From the NCBI GenBank assembly GCA_964035545.1, contig OZ037768.1, forward strand, positions 20,396,700 to 20,460,699: a DNA stretch of 64,000 bases, given 5' to 3'. The notes below the pieces were generated by a model. That model searched no databases. It was not told the origin of the DNA and saw nothing but the letters and a program-made list of their open reading frames with translations. This stretch comes from Bugula neritina (Eukaryota; Bryozoa; Gymnolaemata; Cheilostomatida; Bugulidae). This document shows, piece after piece, positions 36,793 to 51,478 of the stretch (positions are counted from its first letter, which is position 1; each line of letters begins with the position of its first letter). Both the position numbers and the translations under genes were made by a program.

Positions 36793-39013
36793 CATGGGGA
36801 CTGGCATCCATCTTCTTGACAAAGCATCCTTTAGGGTCAAGCTGTCATTGGCTCTTAAGTTGAAGATTTTTTCTGTAAGAAATGATGTCATTATATGTGT
36901 AAACATTTTATTAGCTGTTTTATCTGTATAAGTATTACAACTATTTCTATTTGCTAATCTTTGATGTTTTTAATTTTAGCAGCATTTGCTGGTTCAAATA
37001 AATATTTTCATAGCTTTATCACTCCGTCCTGTATTAACTTATTTTTAAAATATTTTCTTATGATTTTTATTCTATTTGAAATCCATGTTGTTTTTATTTT
37101 TCTTTTTGTAAATTCTTTATATTTGTGTTATGTGATCAGCCAATTATATTGAAATGTAATCAACTAGTTGTCTACGCAAATACTGTGATGGTCTACGCTC
37201 TATGGTCTACGCTAGGCTGTCAAACTATCTTTATTTTTTCAAAATTTTTTGTTTTTAAACAATTTCAAAATATCATCTTCTATAAGAAGTTTTTTGTATG
37301 TGATTAGGTACATATGCTCAGATTTTTCTCACTACTTATGTCTTAAAAATTTAAATTGTTTGTTTAGGTTGTTTTTCAAATATTAATTGTAATTTTAAAC
37401 TTTTACATTCTTAAATCAAATACACTGTGTGTGAAAACTCTATGTTAAAAGCTTAGTTCTAATGCTGCGAACAATTTATTTCACAATTTAAAATTTGTAA
37501 AAACTATTTCAATGCCTGGATTACCTTGCATAACAAGGTCTCTAAAACACAGTTGTCTTATACATTTTATAGCATTGCAAATAGAATTGACATATTTTAA
37601 TGAAGACCCAAAATCGGAATACAAATGCAGTTTATTAAGACTATTGTTGTCCCAGTCATTTCTTGCAGTGCAATAATAAGCAATATACATACATTATGCA
37701 TTCAATAATAAATAATTTGGTATACCATGACTTTTGTATGTGCCCATGTGCAAGTTGTTTATTTCATTACACAAGTATACTATATTATAATCAAGTGACA
37801 CTGCAAATAAAGATAATTGCACAACAGTTAATGAAATTTTAGTATGACAAGCAATCAGTAAATCGGGCCTGAATCTGTAGATGGACACACCGAGGCTCAC
37901 TATCGGTTTAATATTTGTTATATATTCAATCATCAGTTTAGCTCATATTATATACATAAATTTGCCATTTGGACAAAAGAAGCTAAATGCAATATAAATA
38001 TCATCATATGCACAAAAAGACTGCTTCAAAAATTTCTATAATGTAATATGACCAGCTTATATACAATGCACTGCTCATACATCATCCTATTGCCAGCAAT
38101 AGAGTTTTCTTCTCTTGTATATTTTCCTTCTATGCGTTTGTATAGCAAGGGATTTACACGCCTTTGATTGGGTAACTGAGAACAGTAGGCGGTGCTAAAA
38201 GAAATGCAGCCAATTATAGGACTGAGCGGCCTTTTATTGTGAGGCACATGCAGCATGCTACCAAGTTTATTTTACAATATACATCAAATTAATCTTATTA
38301 GCTGCAGAGCCTGTGCTATGCCTATGGTGAACAAGGTATGGGTAAAGTATTGTAATTATTTATATAAATTAATGTTTATTTCACGAAATTGCTATTTCAA
38401 CAATATAAAAGTAGGTGATTCGTATTGCTCATAAAATGTTTAACAGCTCTGTAACGAGTTGCTCCGTTTTTACACCTTATCAACTTCAAGTGTGAGGACG
38501 AGGTAGTGCCATAGTTAGACTGACTCTAAGAGTAAGACTCAATACTGGTATTAATAATTAAATTTACTTTCAGTTGTCAGAGTTTTAACATTTCATTCTC
38601 ATTGTGTGGATACGTTCGTACTTGGCAGCTGTAACCGAATTATCATTTAGTAGTTCTAGTCAATTATTAGTATTTAAGTTACAAAAAGGCCATGCTCATG
38701 CTGGCCGTTACACATGTAATTAAAGGCATTACATGATTACATCTTCTTCAAGTTTATTATCACTATGTATGTATGCTTATGATCATGGATTTGAAATTGA
38801 ATATTATTAAGTTCAACATATTAATATTTACAAGTACTCAATTACTATTAGTATTAGTAATATTATTAGTCACTAGAGTTAATAGTTATAATAATAGGTA
38901 AAATTAGAATTGTTAGATTTAAATTTAAATACATATTTATATTAATATAAATGTAATAATACTTACATGAGTAATTGATATGATAATAATAATTTGCGTA
39001 ATATTTCACACAG
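36793..39013. other. spacer between the stalk-like gene and Prickle
   Basis: AATAAA at 36997-37002 is a plausible poly(A) signal for the upstream gene, 205 bases after its stop. A segment at 38303-38334, bounded by ATTAG and a GTATGG donor, could be a 5' exon of Prickle, whose first coding exon opens at an acceptor (39013). Otherwise AT-rich sequence without coding pattern. Confidence 0.45.
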
Positions 39014-39027
39014 ATTCAGCTCATATC

Positions 39028-42000
39028 ATGGATAATATTCCACTAGCAGCATCAAAGAAAAGACAGGAACATCAAGCAGTAAATAATGCTTGGAGCTGTT
39101 TGGAACCATCTGCTTGTACAGAGTGTAGCCCTGTCAAAGCCACTGACTGCAGGTAAACTGTTCGAATAATCTGATATTCACAGCTAATACAGACAGTGTA
39201 TTAGTCTAGCCTCTTTTCTTACTTTGATGATAATCTAAGAGTGGTTATTATGATTTATGTCAAATTTTTTCGTCACTATAATTTTGTCTGACGAAATTGT
39301 TGTAAAGCAGTATGAAAAGAGAAGGAAATGCAGGTCTTCAGGTTTAGTTAGATTATATTACCTACATAATGAGGATAAATATAATATACTAGTTTAAAAG
39401 TAGCAGTGAAGTAAGTGGTAATAGGAGCTGCAAAAAAGATATCCATTTTAGAAGAAAATGGCCTGTAATTTTCAAAATCGGAATGACCTGTCCAACCCCC
39501 AATATATTCTTGATTTGCTCAATATAATCTGAGGCTAAGATGACTCAGAGTAATACTATACGCCATAGCCTGTGTTCTATAGTGTATCATACTCATTATA
39601 CTAATGTTTCTCCTGCCAGAAATCTGAAAATTGCCTTTAGTCTGAGAAGTGACTTGAATTTGGTCTGCTGATCCCCTCGTTTATTCATATCAACACCAGT
39701 ATTTTCATTTTCAACTTTTCTAACATCTAAATACTCTATGCTCCGGGCCTACATCAGAATAAAAGGCCCAATAAATCACTCCTTTCAAGTTGATGTTAAC
39801 ATTATACAAATGCAATTATTGTTATGAACATTGATCACAAAGGCCATCTCTAGGCCTTCACATTTACCTAAACACAATAAAGAGAAAGTTAAAGGAGATA
39901 TGGGGCAATTTATTAGGTTTCGTAGTTTCTTAGAGGTATTCTTGTTGATTTCAGTTATTTACTAGTTCCAGTGTAGCTAAGTATATAGCAAATATAGAAA
40001 GCATGACTCAATACTGTAATTCTATTAATTGACATTGATTCTAGCAGAGCTTTATATCTTCTCTCAGATGAACCAATTCTAACTCTTCCAGCACCAACTT
40101 GAAGTTGCAACAGACAACAGGTTTTGGCAATGTTGAACATAAAATATGTAACCGAGTATATATTATATATCATAGCATTAAATAACTGTATGAATACAAT
40201 ATTATATTTAAGTCTTGTAAAAAATATGTGGATATAATATAAACACTTATATAAATATGTAAATATAATACCCTATCCACCAATAATAGAACTTGCAGCT
40301 TCAGAAATTTATAATATAAAGTTTCATCATAATATCTCAAATATTTTGCATCTGTGTATGTAAAGTAGAGTAGCAAAAAGTGTTGTAATAACTTATTAGA
40401 TCAAATCGGAGATTAGCACGAGAGTTTAGAAATAATCAATGCTAACTTTGTGTCATAGTCTAGCCTGGAGGCAGGTCGACCATAATATCACCAGACAGTA
40501 TAAATACTTATACATGTTTCCAATTCTTGTTATATGATTCCTACATACAGATTATTAAACTGCTACAATAAGCTTTTCAGTCCAACATCAGTGACTGAAC
40601 TCTCCCTGGAAAATAACTTTGACATTAATAAGCAGGTGCTTTATTCTGCAAACTCTGCCATAGTCGGTACTCAAATTTTCAGAGAGCTTTACATGCAGTG
40701 TAATGTGCTCCTTCTACAAAATGTTATGTGTGTTTAAATTATAGAATCTGGGTGTTATATATATTTTATCTAAATGTTATCTATTTTTATATTTTATCTA
40801 AATGTTATCTGCTTTTATATATTATCTATATTTAAATATTTGTTTACCTCACAATTTTAGCCATAGTTGAGGTTATCTCTAATGAATGGCAGTGGTTTGG
40901 CTGTAGCCACATCCTCCCCTACACACAGCAGGGGGTGTTTCCTTCCATGTGCTATTATATTATGAAGCATTCATCCAGTAACACTCTACCAGACTGCAGT
41001 GAATAATGTTGCTGGGAAGCTGGTAATTAACTGTATATAAACAGTTTATACTCTCCTATCAACAGGCACTGGTTTTAAGGACCCACGAAACAGTCACTAA
41101 TAGCCTCCGCTCAAAATATTCCCCCTTTGGATTCATATATTCTGCCAATCTCGCAGACCCAAGTCATTGAACCACAGTCTATGGTCTTGAAGACAAGTGT
41201 TGAAGATTTTGTATAATATATTTATGATTCTAACTTATACGTAGTTAATACTCAACTCATATGCAGCTAGCGATGGTTGTGTAGTACCAGGCGGTGATTA
41301 ACTAGCTGTGAGTAGGTGTTTCCAGAGTCAGCACTGCTCTCCGCTGTCAGCACAGCAGCAGCGTTATTTTCGTCTTGAGCTTTTATTCACGGCAATTTCA
41401 AGTCATGCAATGAAACTTGTTTTGTCTATTAAATTGCTAGTTGTTACACAAGCGACCACTTGACTCCATAATTTTCTGACAAATCTGTAAATATTTCTAT
41501 ATTTTATTTATTTGTCGTAATTAACTGATTGTCTCGTTGGTGTCAAGCATAAATTATTTAATTCTAAGGCATATGGTTAGCTGACAAATTATGCAAACAC
41601 AGTAATGGAGATTTGGTGTTGAGTGAATATAACTAACAATAAAATCTCCCACTGTTCACGTTGAGGCAGATGGTTCAAGTTTAATTTTTTTGTTTGTTCT
41701 TTGTATACAACAATTATTAGTTGGCAGTTGAATGTTAAAGTAGCACAGAGATTTGAAATTATTGTCAATAACCGTGACTGTTGATTATATTCACCTTATT
41801 GAAGACTACAGGCAGCTGTAAATGCTGACTTGTCATCAAATGGTTACTAATCTTTACATACACACTGCCGAGTGCTTGGTTATACTCCACTTGGTAAACA
41901 ATACATGCAGGAGTCACGTGTTAGTCTGTGGTGAAGGTGTAATAAAATGTAGGGAAAGTTAACCACATGCAGAGTAAAGAATATTGGTTTAAATTTAGTC

Positions 42001-45000
42001 CAGGGCTACTGACCTATGGGGTTATATGCCCTGGTAGCCTAATTAATAACTATTGGGGACAGTATTTAAAAGTCCTAACTTTATACTAAGCAGTACAGGT
42101 TTCCTAACTTCTTTCAGTTCAAGCATTTCCCTATCTTACTAAACTACCTGGTGTATAGGTTTAAGGATTTCCAATTTGTATTGGCAAAGGAGTGCTGGTT
42201 TTATTGAATGCAATAAAGTCTATATCTGCGTTCATTTCTGCATTTCTGTTCACCTATTGCTTTGTGTTCACCTACTGCATACAGCAGTAAACCATATAAA
42301 TTCATATGTGCAACTTTATTCTACTCATATATAACATCCTTCCTTCTACTTGTATTATATATACGTTATATTCTTCACATGCATGTAATGTTCATATTTC
42401 AGAGGCACATCCATGAACTGTAACGGCTCCTTAGAATCTCACAGAACATTTCAAAACTCTGCAGTCACCATGACCAAGTTGTGTTCAGATTTTCAGAGAC
42501 AGTGTGGCTCTACTTCTGATAATGATAGTGGCTGTGCGTTAGAAGAGTTTGCCTGGGTTCCACCTGGGGTTCGCATTGAACAGGTAAGCTATACTTACCC
42601 ACTACTTTACTAGACTGGTAATGCCAGAGAGTAGGAATTTCTTGTTTGGTTTCGGGTGTGGTTTTAGCCCTTCCCATAGTGGTTCATTTGTTTCCTCAAT
42701 CCCCAAGGCTACATCTAGGTCTACTTTACCTCTATAGGTCTACATTCTACAATGAATACTGGTCGCAAAGCTATATGGATATTCGCATATTGAGGCATCA
42801 CATGCTATAATGCCGTCTTATGCTATAAATAGAGGTGTAATGTATGCTATTTCTCACTCATAATTGCTAAAAGTAAAATAATCTACAAAAGTCAGGTTAA
42901 CTAACCTGCAAGCTTATATGCTTGCATTGCTGTAAGCCTCACATAATTTAAGCCCTTGAAACCTTTGCCATGAATGGCTAAGCCTTTCCCAATTACCCAA
43001 TCACTTATCTACTGAGTTGGAGAGTCCTTCACAGCACTCCATTAAATAACTTCCTATGTAGTTTGTACTCAGCTTATTGCTTCTCATTAATTGACCTCTT
43101 CCAGTGATGTGCACACAACAAATAGGGTAATATTTGTTTTACCTCTAAATTGTTTTTGATTTTATTTAAATATTTTTTGTAACGTAAAAACTGTTTTTTT
43201 AGATTTGAATAAACTTTATTTAATTGTTGCTAAGGAGCTTCAATTTTACACCTTTTTCATCCAAGTTTACGGTATATGCTAGCTGTCTCTTTTATAAAAG
43301 GCAAAATAAGGAACTTTCGATAAACTGAGCCACACTTCTACTGTTGCTAGGCTCACTGAAGAGCTAATTTAGTAATTATATGCAGTGACTTGCCAAGCCA
43401 GGTGTATGTTATTGTGTTCTGGCAGCTCGGCTACTGGTCCTCCTACCATTCACTGTTACATAATAAGGGGCTAATTGTTAGTCAGCCACTGGCACCAGTG
43501 TGAGTGTGGTTAAATATACAGCTACATGCTGAATAGCCCGATTATATAACAATCTATAGACAAACAGCTCCTACAATGCACCACACTGCACTAAGAGAAA
43601 CTGGTATTGCTTGGCACTGCACTGAGGGGGGAATTTGAGACGAAGTTATGCACTTGTATAAAATTTGGTATAGTCGAGTTTGATTTACAATGTTTACACA
43701 CTGTTACTATATTGATACAAAAATATTCTGTTACTAATATTTTCTTCGTCATAAATATGCGTGGAGTGGTAGTGCGGGTGTCACGTGACTTTGCAATGTT
43801 TGTATAGTTGATGATTATTTACACCTGTTGCGTGTTTGTGGTTGTGCAGTAACCATAGAAATAGATTATTAGGCCATATTGACACTTGCTGGTTATAACT
43901 GTAGGAGGTGTAAGAAGTGGTAGTAGTACTAGCAGCACCAGTAGTAGCAGTGATAGCAAATGGTTTAGTCAAAACTATTAGTTGTGGCCATTGCAGTATT
44001 AGTTGCAGTGATAGTGATGGTTACAGTAATAGCTACAATTATAGTGATAATAGCAGTGATAGTTACAGTGATAGTAGTGATATTAAAGCGGTAGTAAGGG
44101 CTGCAGAGATAGTTGTAGTGGTAGTAGATTACTATAGTCTGGTGATTGCACTGGATGCCCAGGTAAAAGATTGAATTAAGACTGACTCTTATATAATGCA
44201 TGTACCATGGTAACGCTAGAGTTTGGCATACTGCTATTCATCCTGTAAAGGGGTCTGTTATTGACTAATTAGCCAAGGTTTTGTCTCCTAATTAACACCA
44301 ATATTAACTATCAAAGATCAATGGGAGACACTGTTACAGATTTATATTAGATGCACATTTTCTCTGATCCTCACCCCTCTATGCACTTACACTGTGTTCA
44401 CTCACTCGCAATGATATATTGTTTATTATCTCCCTTGCTAGTCATCGGCTGCACCTAAACCCAGCTCTCCCTCACGCTCCTTCGCAATAATACAATGACT
44501 TATTGCCTGAATATACAACATATTCACTCATAATTTGATCAGTCAACACACAACAAATGTATTACATTCAACTGTTGCTTCCACAAATGTTTATCACCAA
44601 ATTTACTCCTTTATAAGAATTGATCATGGGATTTTACTCCAGTGGCCATTGTCATTGGTGTTTGATGTTCACGGTGAACAAACAGCTCAGCGTCAGTTTT
44701 CGTTTGTATAAGAAAGTCATTTATTAATGCCGATTACAGTTGAAATGGTAATGCAACTGTGTACATTGATGTGCACACTTTTCATTCACTACTAGCAAGT
44801 AAAGTCCACTGCAATATATAAGTGATGTTCGAAATGTTGCTCATCTAGTAATACCAGCTTTGAGTCTGGAACTACACCTATAGTACACTGGTGTAGTAAT
44901 AAAACCCATGAATGAATACTCTAAAGTCTGAACATACTATAAATGCTATAAATAGCCTACATTGCTGCTCTAATTCAGACATTTCAGTGTTTTCAATTTC

Positions 45001-48000
45001 TTCAGTCATATTTATGAGCTTGTAAACAATGATGTACACATGGGAATCTATAGGAGCCGTGTGACTGAGTATGTAGTGTATATTGGATCTCAATACAGTC
45101 TTTGTTTTACAATATTTCTATTCCCAACATTTATTCATGTACTAGCAGCACCAATTCAATGCCTACTTGTGATTTTGTGCTATTTTGGAAGTTTTCAAGT
45201 GGCTTTGTTGTTTGTGAGGAAGGTTGGCCATTTTGAAACCACTGGGCTAAATTTATCAAAGTTTTACATGGCTCAAGTTTATCTAGCTGTGTCCAGTTGA
45301 CCAAACAAATAAACACATTAAATTGACTTATGCACACAAATAGATAGTATAATATTATAATATTATATGACCATGTGGGTCACACAACATAGATACTAAT
45401 CTCTCAACTTTCAGCCAACTTATTATTATTACATAATAGAACCTAAAATATAATAATAGATTCCAGTATAATAATATTTAACATCTTTCTTATATTTCAA
45501 TCTCTTATGAAAGACACCCCTTATTTCTAAAACCAGCCAACCTGTAGACACCTGTCAGCTATATTGTGGAAGCCATAGAGACAGAGCACTGACTCTGGTT
45601 ACTCAGCCAACCTGTAGACACCTGTCAGTTACAGTGTGGAAGCCATAGAGACAGAGCACTGACTCTGGTTACTCAGCCAACCTGTAGACACCTGTCAGCT
45701 ATATTGTGGAAGCCATAGAGAGAGAGCACTGACTCTGGTCACTCAAGTTTGTTGACTCCACATCTGGTCTGAGAAATAGATATCCCTTTCATCTTCTCGA
45801 ATGACCTGTCACGTTCCATTAAAGCCTGATTGCTTGGACATGCTATCTTCTTTACAGTATGCCACAACTAATCCCTAAATGAGCCCTTAAATTATCTTGA
45901 CTACCCAGTGTCTGGTTACCCTGTATAACATCCTTACCAAATATGCATCGGAAAACAGGAGATTTTGTCTTGACAAGCTAAAGCAATATGGCTACTGTAC
46001 AGTTACTTTAGTTGTGATGTGTTGAAAGCATCTGTCACTTGCATAAAGTTACCCATCAAACTCAATACAGCTGCTGTTTTCCCAGACATACCCTGTCTTT
46101 CCAGACAGCAGTAGAATGTTCCAAGTTCAGTCTAGAACTAATTTTAGCACCTCTCAGATGTCTAGTCTCCAATCTAATGTGCTAAATTGTGTTGTTAAAC
46201 TGATTTGTCTCTACACTCCTACTTGTCTTTGTTTGTCGGTATTGCTGCTACTTATTACACAATCATCTCTCTTGTCAACAGATCTGGGAGGATACCAATT
46301 ATCAACATCCCATTAGATTAACAAATACCTTATTCCAACTATAAATACCAAAAGGGGAGATTTTATCTGCAGGTACAACAAACTAAAACAAAGTGGCTAC
46401 CAATCAGACCTGCAGACCCTTCTAGGCCCAAAGTCTTGTTCCTGTAATCCAATCAAAAAAGCCCATTGAGTAAATGGCTGGGAAACTAATTTCCTTGCTA
46501 TTTTAGTATTGTATTCAGCAATAAACTAATTTATAATTAGTATTGCAATTATCTCATAGCTAGCAAGTGTTTGGTAGATAATTTGACTGTAAAGTGTATT
46601 TCTTGTAGGTCTACCAGTATTTCAGCCATTTACCAGACGACCTAGTTCCATTCATCGGGTCTGTCGGTGAGCAGCGACGGCAGCAGCAGTTGGCCTGGCA
46701 GCTGCCACTACAAGACACAGACGTGGAGCATTGTCAGCAACTTGCTGAGGATGAGCTGCACGAACACACCAACTTCAACGAGCAGCTGAAGAAGGAGGCA
46801 CTGGGACAGGGTTCTATCCGACAAATCCCTTTGACGCTTGACACCGTGAACTGTACAAAAGTAAGTAAATCTGACCTTTGACACAGTAAAATATAGAAAA
46901 GTAAGTCATTTTGACATGGAGAACTGTGCAAAGGTCAGTATCTCTGGTACAGTGAGCAGTATGAATGGTAAATGAAGTTCAATGTTAATAGCAAGGTAAT
47001 CATGATTTTATAAATCAAAAGTTTTCTTCCTGTTATGGTAAAAAAACTGCATTAGCAGCTTCGTATTCTAGTTTTGACACTGTTTGGTTTCCAGATCTTT
47101 CTAATTACAAGATCGTTTTTCACAGTATATACATGGAAGAGCATTAAATAGAAACATTTTCTGTGTTCTGCAAAGGGAAAGCCCAATCTAAACAATAGCA
47201 GCTTCTCTAGAAGTGTTATTTGGCTAATTTATTTCTTTGCTTTCTGGAGCCATCAAATTAGTCCAGGCTTTCTAGTAGCTTGCCTTTCCATTAAAACTTT
47301 GACCAAGTGTACTACAACCTGCGAAAATGTGCGAAATGTGTTCAGAAAGCTGTAAATGTGAATCTAAATTTTAATACCAAGCGCCAACTACCTGATAATG
47401 GTTTTGTTTCTTATTCTGTCTGTAGTGTGAAGGACCGATAGAGCCTGGAGATGTGGCTCTATTCGCCGCCAGGGCCGGATCTAACTGCCAGTGGCACCCC
47501 CAGTGTTTCGTCTGTGAGGAGTGCGAAGAGTTGCTGGTGAACCTGATTTACTTTTATAAAGATGAAAAGATTTATTGCGGTAGACATTACGCAGAAAAAC
47601 AGAAGCCGAGGTGTAATTTTTGTGACGAGGTAAGAGTTGGACTAATTTTTAAAACGAGTACCAAGTATGATTTGAAACTTATTCATGCTGCTAGGGTTTA
47701 GTAAAGTGAGTGTGACTTAGCAAATAGGGGCTCTAATGCAGATAGCAAATGATGAAAAGGCTATTCCACTTTATTAAACTTGAACCCAGTTTGTTTGTTT
47801 AGTGTGTGCCCATATAAGAAGATCAGGGTCTACGACATTATTGGTACTTTGTTTTACTACTATTGTCTAAATCACGCCCAGGGTGTTAAGACAATGACCA
47901 AGTTACGTCAGCAACAACAAGCATTAAAGCTGACAATTTCAGCAAGTTATCAAGTTTGATCTGTACTACAAATGACGTCATTTAAATGGGTTGCGTTCCC

Positions 48001-49613
48001 TTTTAACTTACAAATATGTAGATAGTTAAAGTATACAGCTGTGTTGCTACATTGTCCAACTTTGGCAAGATTTAAACAACTGTTGTGTCCATACAAAAGT
48101 TTTGAAGATTTTGTGTTGAAACAGTTATCTCGCTAAGACTGTTAATTATATTTGGTAAAGTTTTCCAATGTGATATCAACAGTAGTAATTGTAGATTTAC
48201 TTCTGCTTATATCTGTTAGAATATCTGTATATAAACGCTGTTGGAATTTTATTTCCTACTTTTCAGCTGATTTTCGCGGAGGAATGCACAGAAGCTGAAG
48301 GTTCTTGTTGGCACATCAAACATTTCGCGTGTTTCGAGTGCAAGAGACAACTGGGAGGCTCACGGTATGTAATGAGAGACCGGGTGCCATATTGCTGCGA
48401 GTGCTTTGACCGAAGACTGGCGGAGTATTGCGCCGCTTGTGGTAAGCCTATAAGAGTAGACGAGGGGCAGATGAGTTACGGCACACAGTTCTGGCACGCC
48501 TCAGACACCTGTTTTCGTTGCAGCACTTGTGACAGGGTGTTACTCGGCCATCACTTTCTCTCCACTAACAGTAGTTTATATTGCTCAATAGAATGTAGTC
48601 GAGGGATCACCACGCATAGTGACAGTCACAGTATACATCAGAGTCCTGTTAGTCACAGTACGGAACTCTCACCAATTCAGGAGCGCTTGCAGTGCTCAGA
48701 TGATCCTTGGATCTTCAGAAGGTCATCTGAGGAAAGGTTTGGAGGCGGTGTTTTGCCTCCCCCAATTCGACGATCCTTGCCAGACCTGAACACAGAAGAT
48801 GAGCTGACTGATGTTGACCGAAGACCACCACCTCTGCCCCCCAAAACGAGAGTAAAATCAGAACACAACTTAGTTCCTGCTCGTCTCATGGAAGAGAATA
48901 GACTGTTTCATGCCTCAAAACAAAAGTGCGTTAAGTGGACCGAAAAAGATGTCAAGGAATGGTCCATCAGCCCAATAAGAAGTGACCTCCCTCAGCCTCA
49001 ACTCCAAGTAAAACCTAAAAAACTTAAAAAGTCTGCAGGAATGTCAAATTTAAAACCAAACATTAAAGTGGATCATTTAAAGGGACCTTCAATTCTCAGA
49101 CAAAGAATCTTTGACCAGTTGACAGACTCAAGTAGAAGTAAGGCTGGGTTGCCACATCCTCATTTCGAAGATAGCTCTAGTAGAAATCCCGCTACCTTTC
49201 GCCTGAATAAAAAATCAGCAGATTACCAACTAAAGAAGACGAAATTTTCAAAACAGCGAAGTGCTGTTCACTATTCACCAGACAGGAAGTTGGACCTGGA
49301 TGAGGAGTTGTCAGATGAGCTGCCCTGTAGATCTCCGAGTCGTAAGCAGAAGACGAGACTTAGCCGGGCGCAGCGCGAGCGTCTCTCTATGAGACGGTCA
49401 ACGAAGCAGATAGATGCGGCAGAAGATGCACTCAGCTCAGTCTCTAGTAGTAGTGACAGTGAAATTGACGATCAGTATGAAGCGGAGGTTATAAGAAATG
49501 GAGGTATGAGGTTGGCATTCGCTGACAACAAAATGGTGGCGTCTACAGCCAAATTCTCAAATCAAGCCAGGCGTGCTAAAAAGCATAAAACTGGCAATTG
49601 CACCGTTCAGTGA
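39028..49613 (+). CDS. PRICKLE: Prickle planar cell polarity protein (PET, three LIM, CaaX)
   Basis: Coding exons: 39028-39152, 42403-42583, 46609-46860, 47426-47629, 48267-49613; phases agree and give 702 aa. Prickle is a cytoplasmic core planar-polarity protein that works with Van Gogh and antagonises Dishevelled at cell junctions. The PET domain (about 90-186) starts FAWVPPGVR and has [15 protein letters not shown]1 starts at C184/C187, LIM2 at C249/C252, LIM3 at C309/C312, with the expected zinc-ligand Cys and His residues (for example [13 protein letters not shown]). The 330-residue tail is Ser- and Lys-rich, with a PPPLPPK proline motif, a RSLPDL segment and an acidic serine stretch ([13 protein letters not shown]). 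It ends NCTVQ: C699-T-V-Q is a CaaX box predicted to be farnesylated, as in other Prickles and unlike Testin. The last exon holds LIM2, LIM3 and the whole tail. Introns 1 and 2 exceed 3 kb. Confidence 0.95.
39153..42402 (+). other. Prickle intron 1
   Basis: A 3.25-kb intron with GT and AG ends in phase 2. It is AT-rich and no internal gene was recognised. The frame at 40534-40737 shows no family pattern. Confidence 0.7.
43905..44135. repeat. AGTGATAGT/GTAGTAGT triplet-rich satellite
   Basis: A degenerate run of AGTGATAGTTACAGTGATAG and GTAGTAGTAC words in Prickle intron 2. It leaves frames open on both strands with biased composition (Val/Ser-rich one way, Ile/Thr-rich the other), as expected of triplet repeats. 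Confidence 0.75.
45535..45744. repeat. 70-bp tandem triplication
   Basis: Three consecutive 70-base units, AGCCAACCTGTAGACACCTG and following, starting at 45535, 45605 and 45675. Only a few substitutions separate them (GCTATATT or GTTACAGT; GAGACAG or GAGAGAG). High similarity suggests a recent duplication. Confidence 0.95.
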
Positions 49614-51478
49614 ACTGCACACACCCACAAACTAGGTGACTATCAAAGGATTTTATTGTATATAAACTGATATTTTTCTCAATCATTTAAAAGCATTAAG
49701 GGTGCTGAATTTGAACATAAATTTGAACTTTTCATGCATACATACATACATGTATAATAATGGTATTTGTTGAGGCACTGATATATGGCAAACTAAAGAA
49801 ACAGGAAATTGACACAGTACAGTCATACCCTTAATTCTTCACTTTTCTACTAATCTGGTTTTCAACCTACGATTATCAAAATTATGAATTGTAAATCTGC
49901 AGTGATTATTGGTGTACTTGTTCAGTCATAATATAGAATTCATTATTATTTGTAACATAAGCATACCATATATTTATTTATTTATTAGCTTTGTACAGGT
50001 ATATAAATGTGTAGCAAGTTTCATTATTTATGGTTATACTCATTATTATAATTATATCTCATTTCAGTGCAATTTATTTATTTAAATATATTTTATTGTA
50101 ATAATATTTCGACTGTTTGACTTCTGAATGATCAAAGCAAGTTTCAATTGAATGCTTTGTCATGTTAGTATATACCACAACAGCAATGCTCAGTTAGGGA
50201 GATGCCGAGTATTTAAAATAATAAGTGTTATACATTTACTCATAAGCAGTGAGGCATAACTACAGATATGTCTTTGAGCGAATAGAAAGCATTATTGAAG
50301 CATAATTCAATGCAAACAAAACTATCAATTTTGTAAAAAAAAACTTCTGCAAGCAAACACTGCTTTGAAGCAGCGGTTCTATAAATAAGTATGAAAAGGG
50401 CTACAGAGTTTCTTATTATTTAGTGACTCACTCGATGTCTAGCCAACAGCAACTATATATTCACAGGTGAAAGTGTGTGTAGAACATACCTTTCCTATGT
50501 TAGTAAGCTGCCTAATTTCTTGATCATGTCAAGCTTAGCAGCATATGCTATAGGAAACTAGTACAAAATAACCTACAGACGAAATCAGTGAAATACCTTT
50601 AAATAAACAATTTAATAACATGCTTATTGCTGGGCATTTTACTTTAGAAAATGTTCATTGGGGCCATTTGTCAATTAGCAAGAATGTAATAAACTCGACA
50701 AATTTCATTTCCACCTGAAGATGAACAAAGGATGAAGACAAAACAATATTTAACCTGAAGTTATGGGTGATTCTTAGTAACTAATTTATTGAATGAAGTA
50801 ATAATGAGATGTACTTAGAGCATGTTTGTGACATGTCATGATTCAGTCTGAGATATAAAACTGTCATGAAGGATTAGCCATCACCTGCATGGAGTGAGCA
50901 CCTACAACTACTTGCAACCACCTGCATGCTTCATCATCCATACACTCTGATATGACCGATTGTGTCATGTCTACTTTTTGAAAATGCCCTAATGTAAAAA
51001 ATACCTTCAAGAATAAGGCTTTAATAACAAACCACTCATTATTTCTCAGGATATCACGTAGACTGAACACAAGTCAAGCTGGCGTCTACCACGTACCATA
51101 GAGTCGTGTAAAGTAATATATGACAATATATTATACCTGAATTTGTGCCTTGATGACTGAGTTGGCACAAAGGTTAAGACGAGTCATTCAGTTTTCTATT
51201 GTTGACATCACATGACACATGACACTGCTGACTGGGCCAGGAGGCAGCATGTTTTTGCCCTTCCATTGTAATATTGCTGCTGCATTCATTGATTGTTGCG
51301 TGTTATTTGAGTGGTACTTGGCATGTGGATTGACACCTTTAGTTGAGTCAAATACTGAGCTTCTGGCTGCCAATAGCACCTTTATAAAGTGATGAGCTGC
51401 TTGTAAAGAAGTTCAGACTCGTATTTTTAGATTTGCTTGCGTTTCCATGGCTTCCTATTATGCTCTTACTGCGAATTT

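Larger units (their letters stand above)
42584..46608 (+). other. Prickle intron 2
   Basis: A 4.0-kb phase-0 intron, the largest in the gene. It contains a GTAGTAGTGATAG-type satellite (about 43905-44135) and a 70-bp triplication (45535-45744). No internal gene was recognised; frames over the satellite are artefacts of triplet repetition. Confidence 0.7.

Noticed and set aside
46734-46931. Minus-strand frame over Prickle exon 3
   Set aside because: Shadow of the PET-domain exon, which has clear homology and splice sites on the plus strand.
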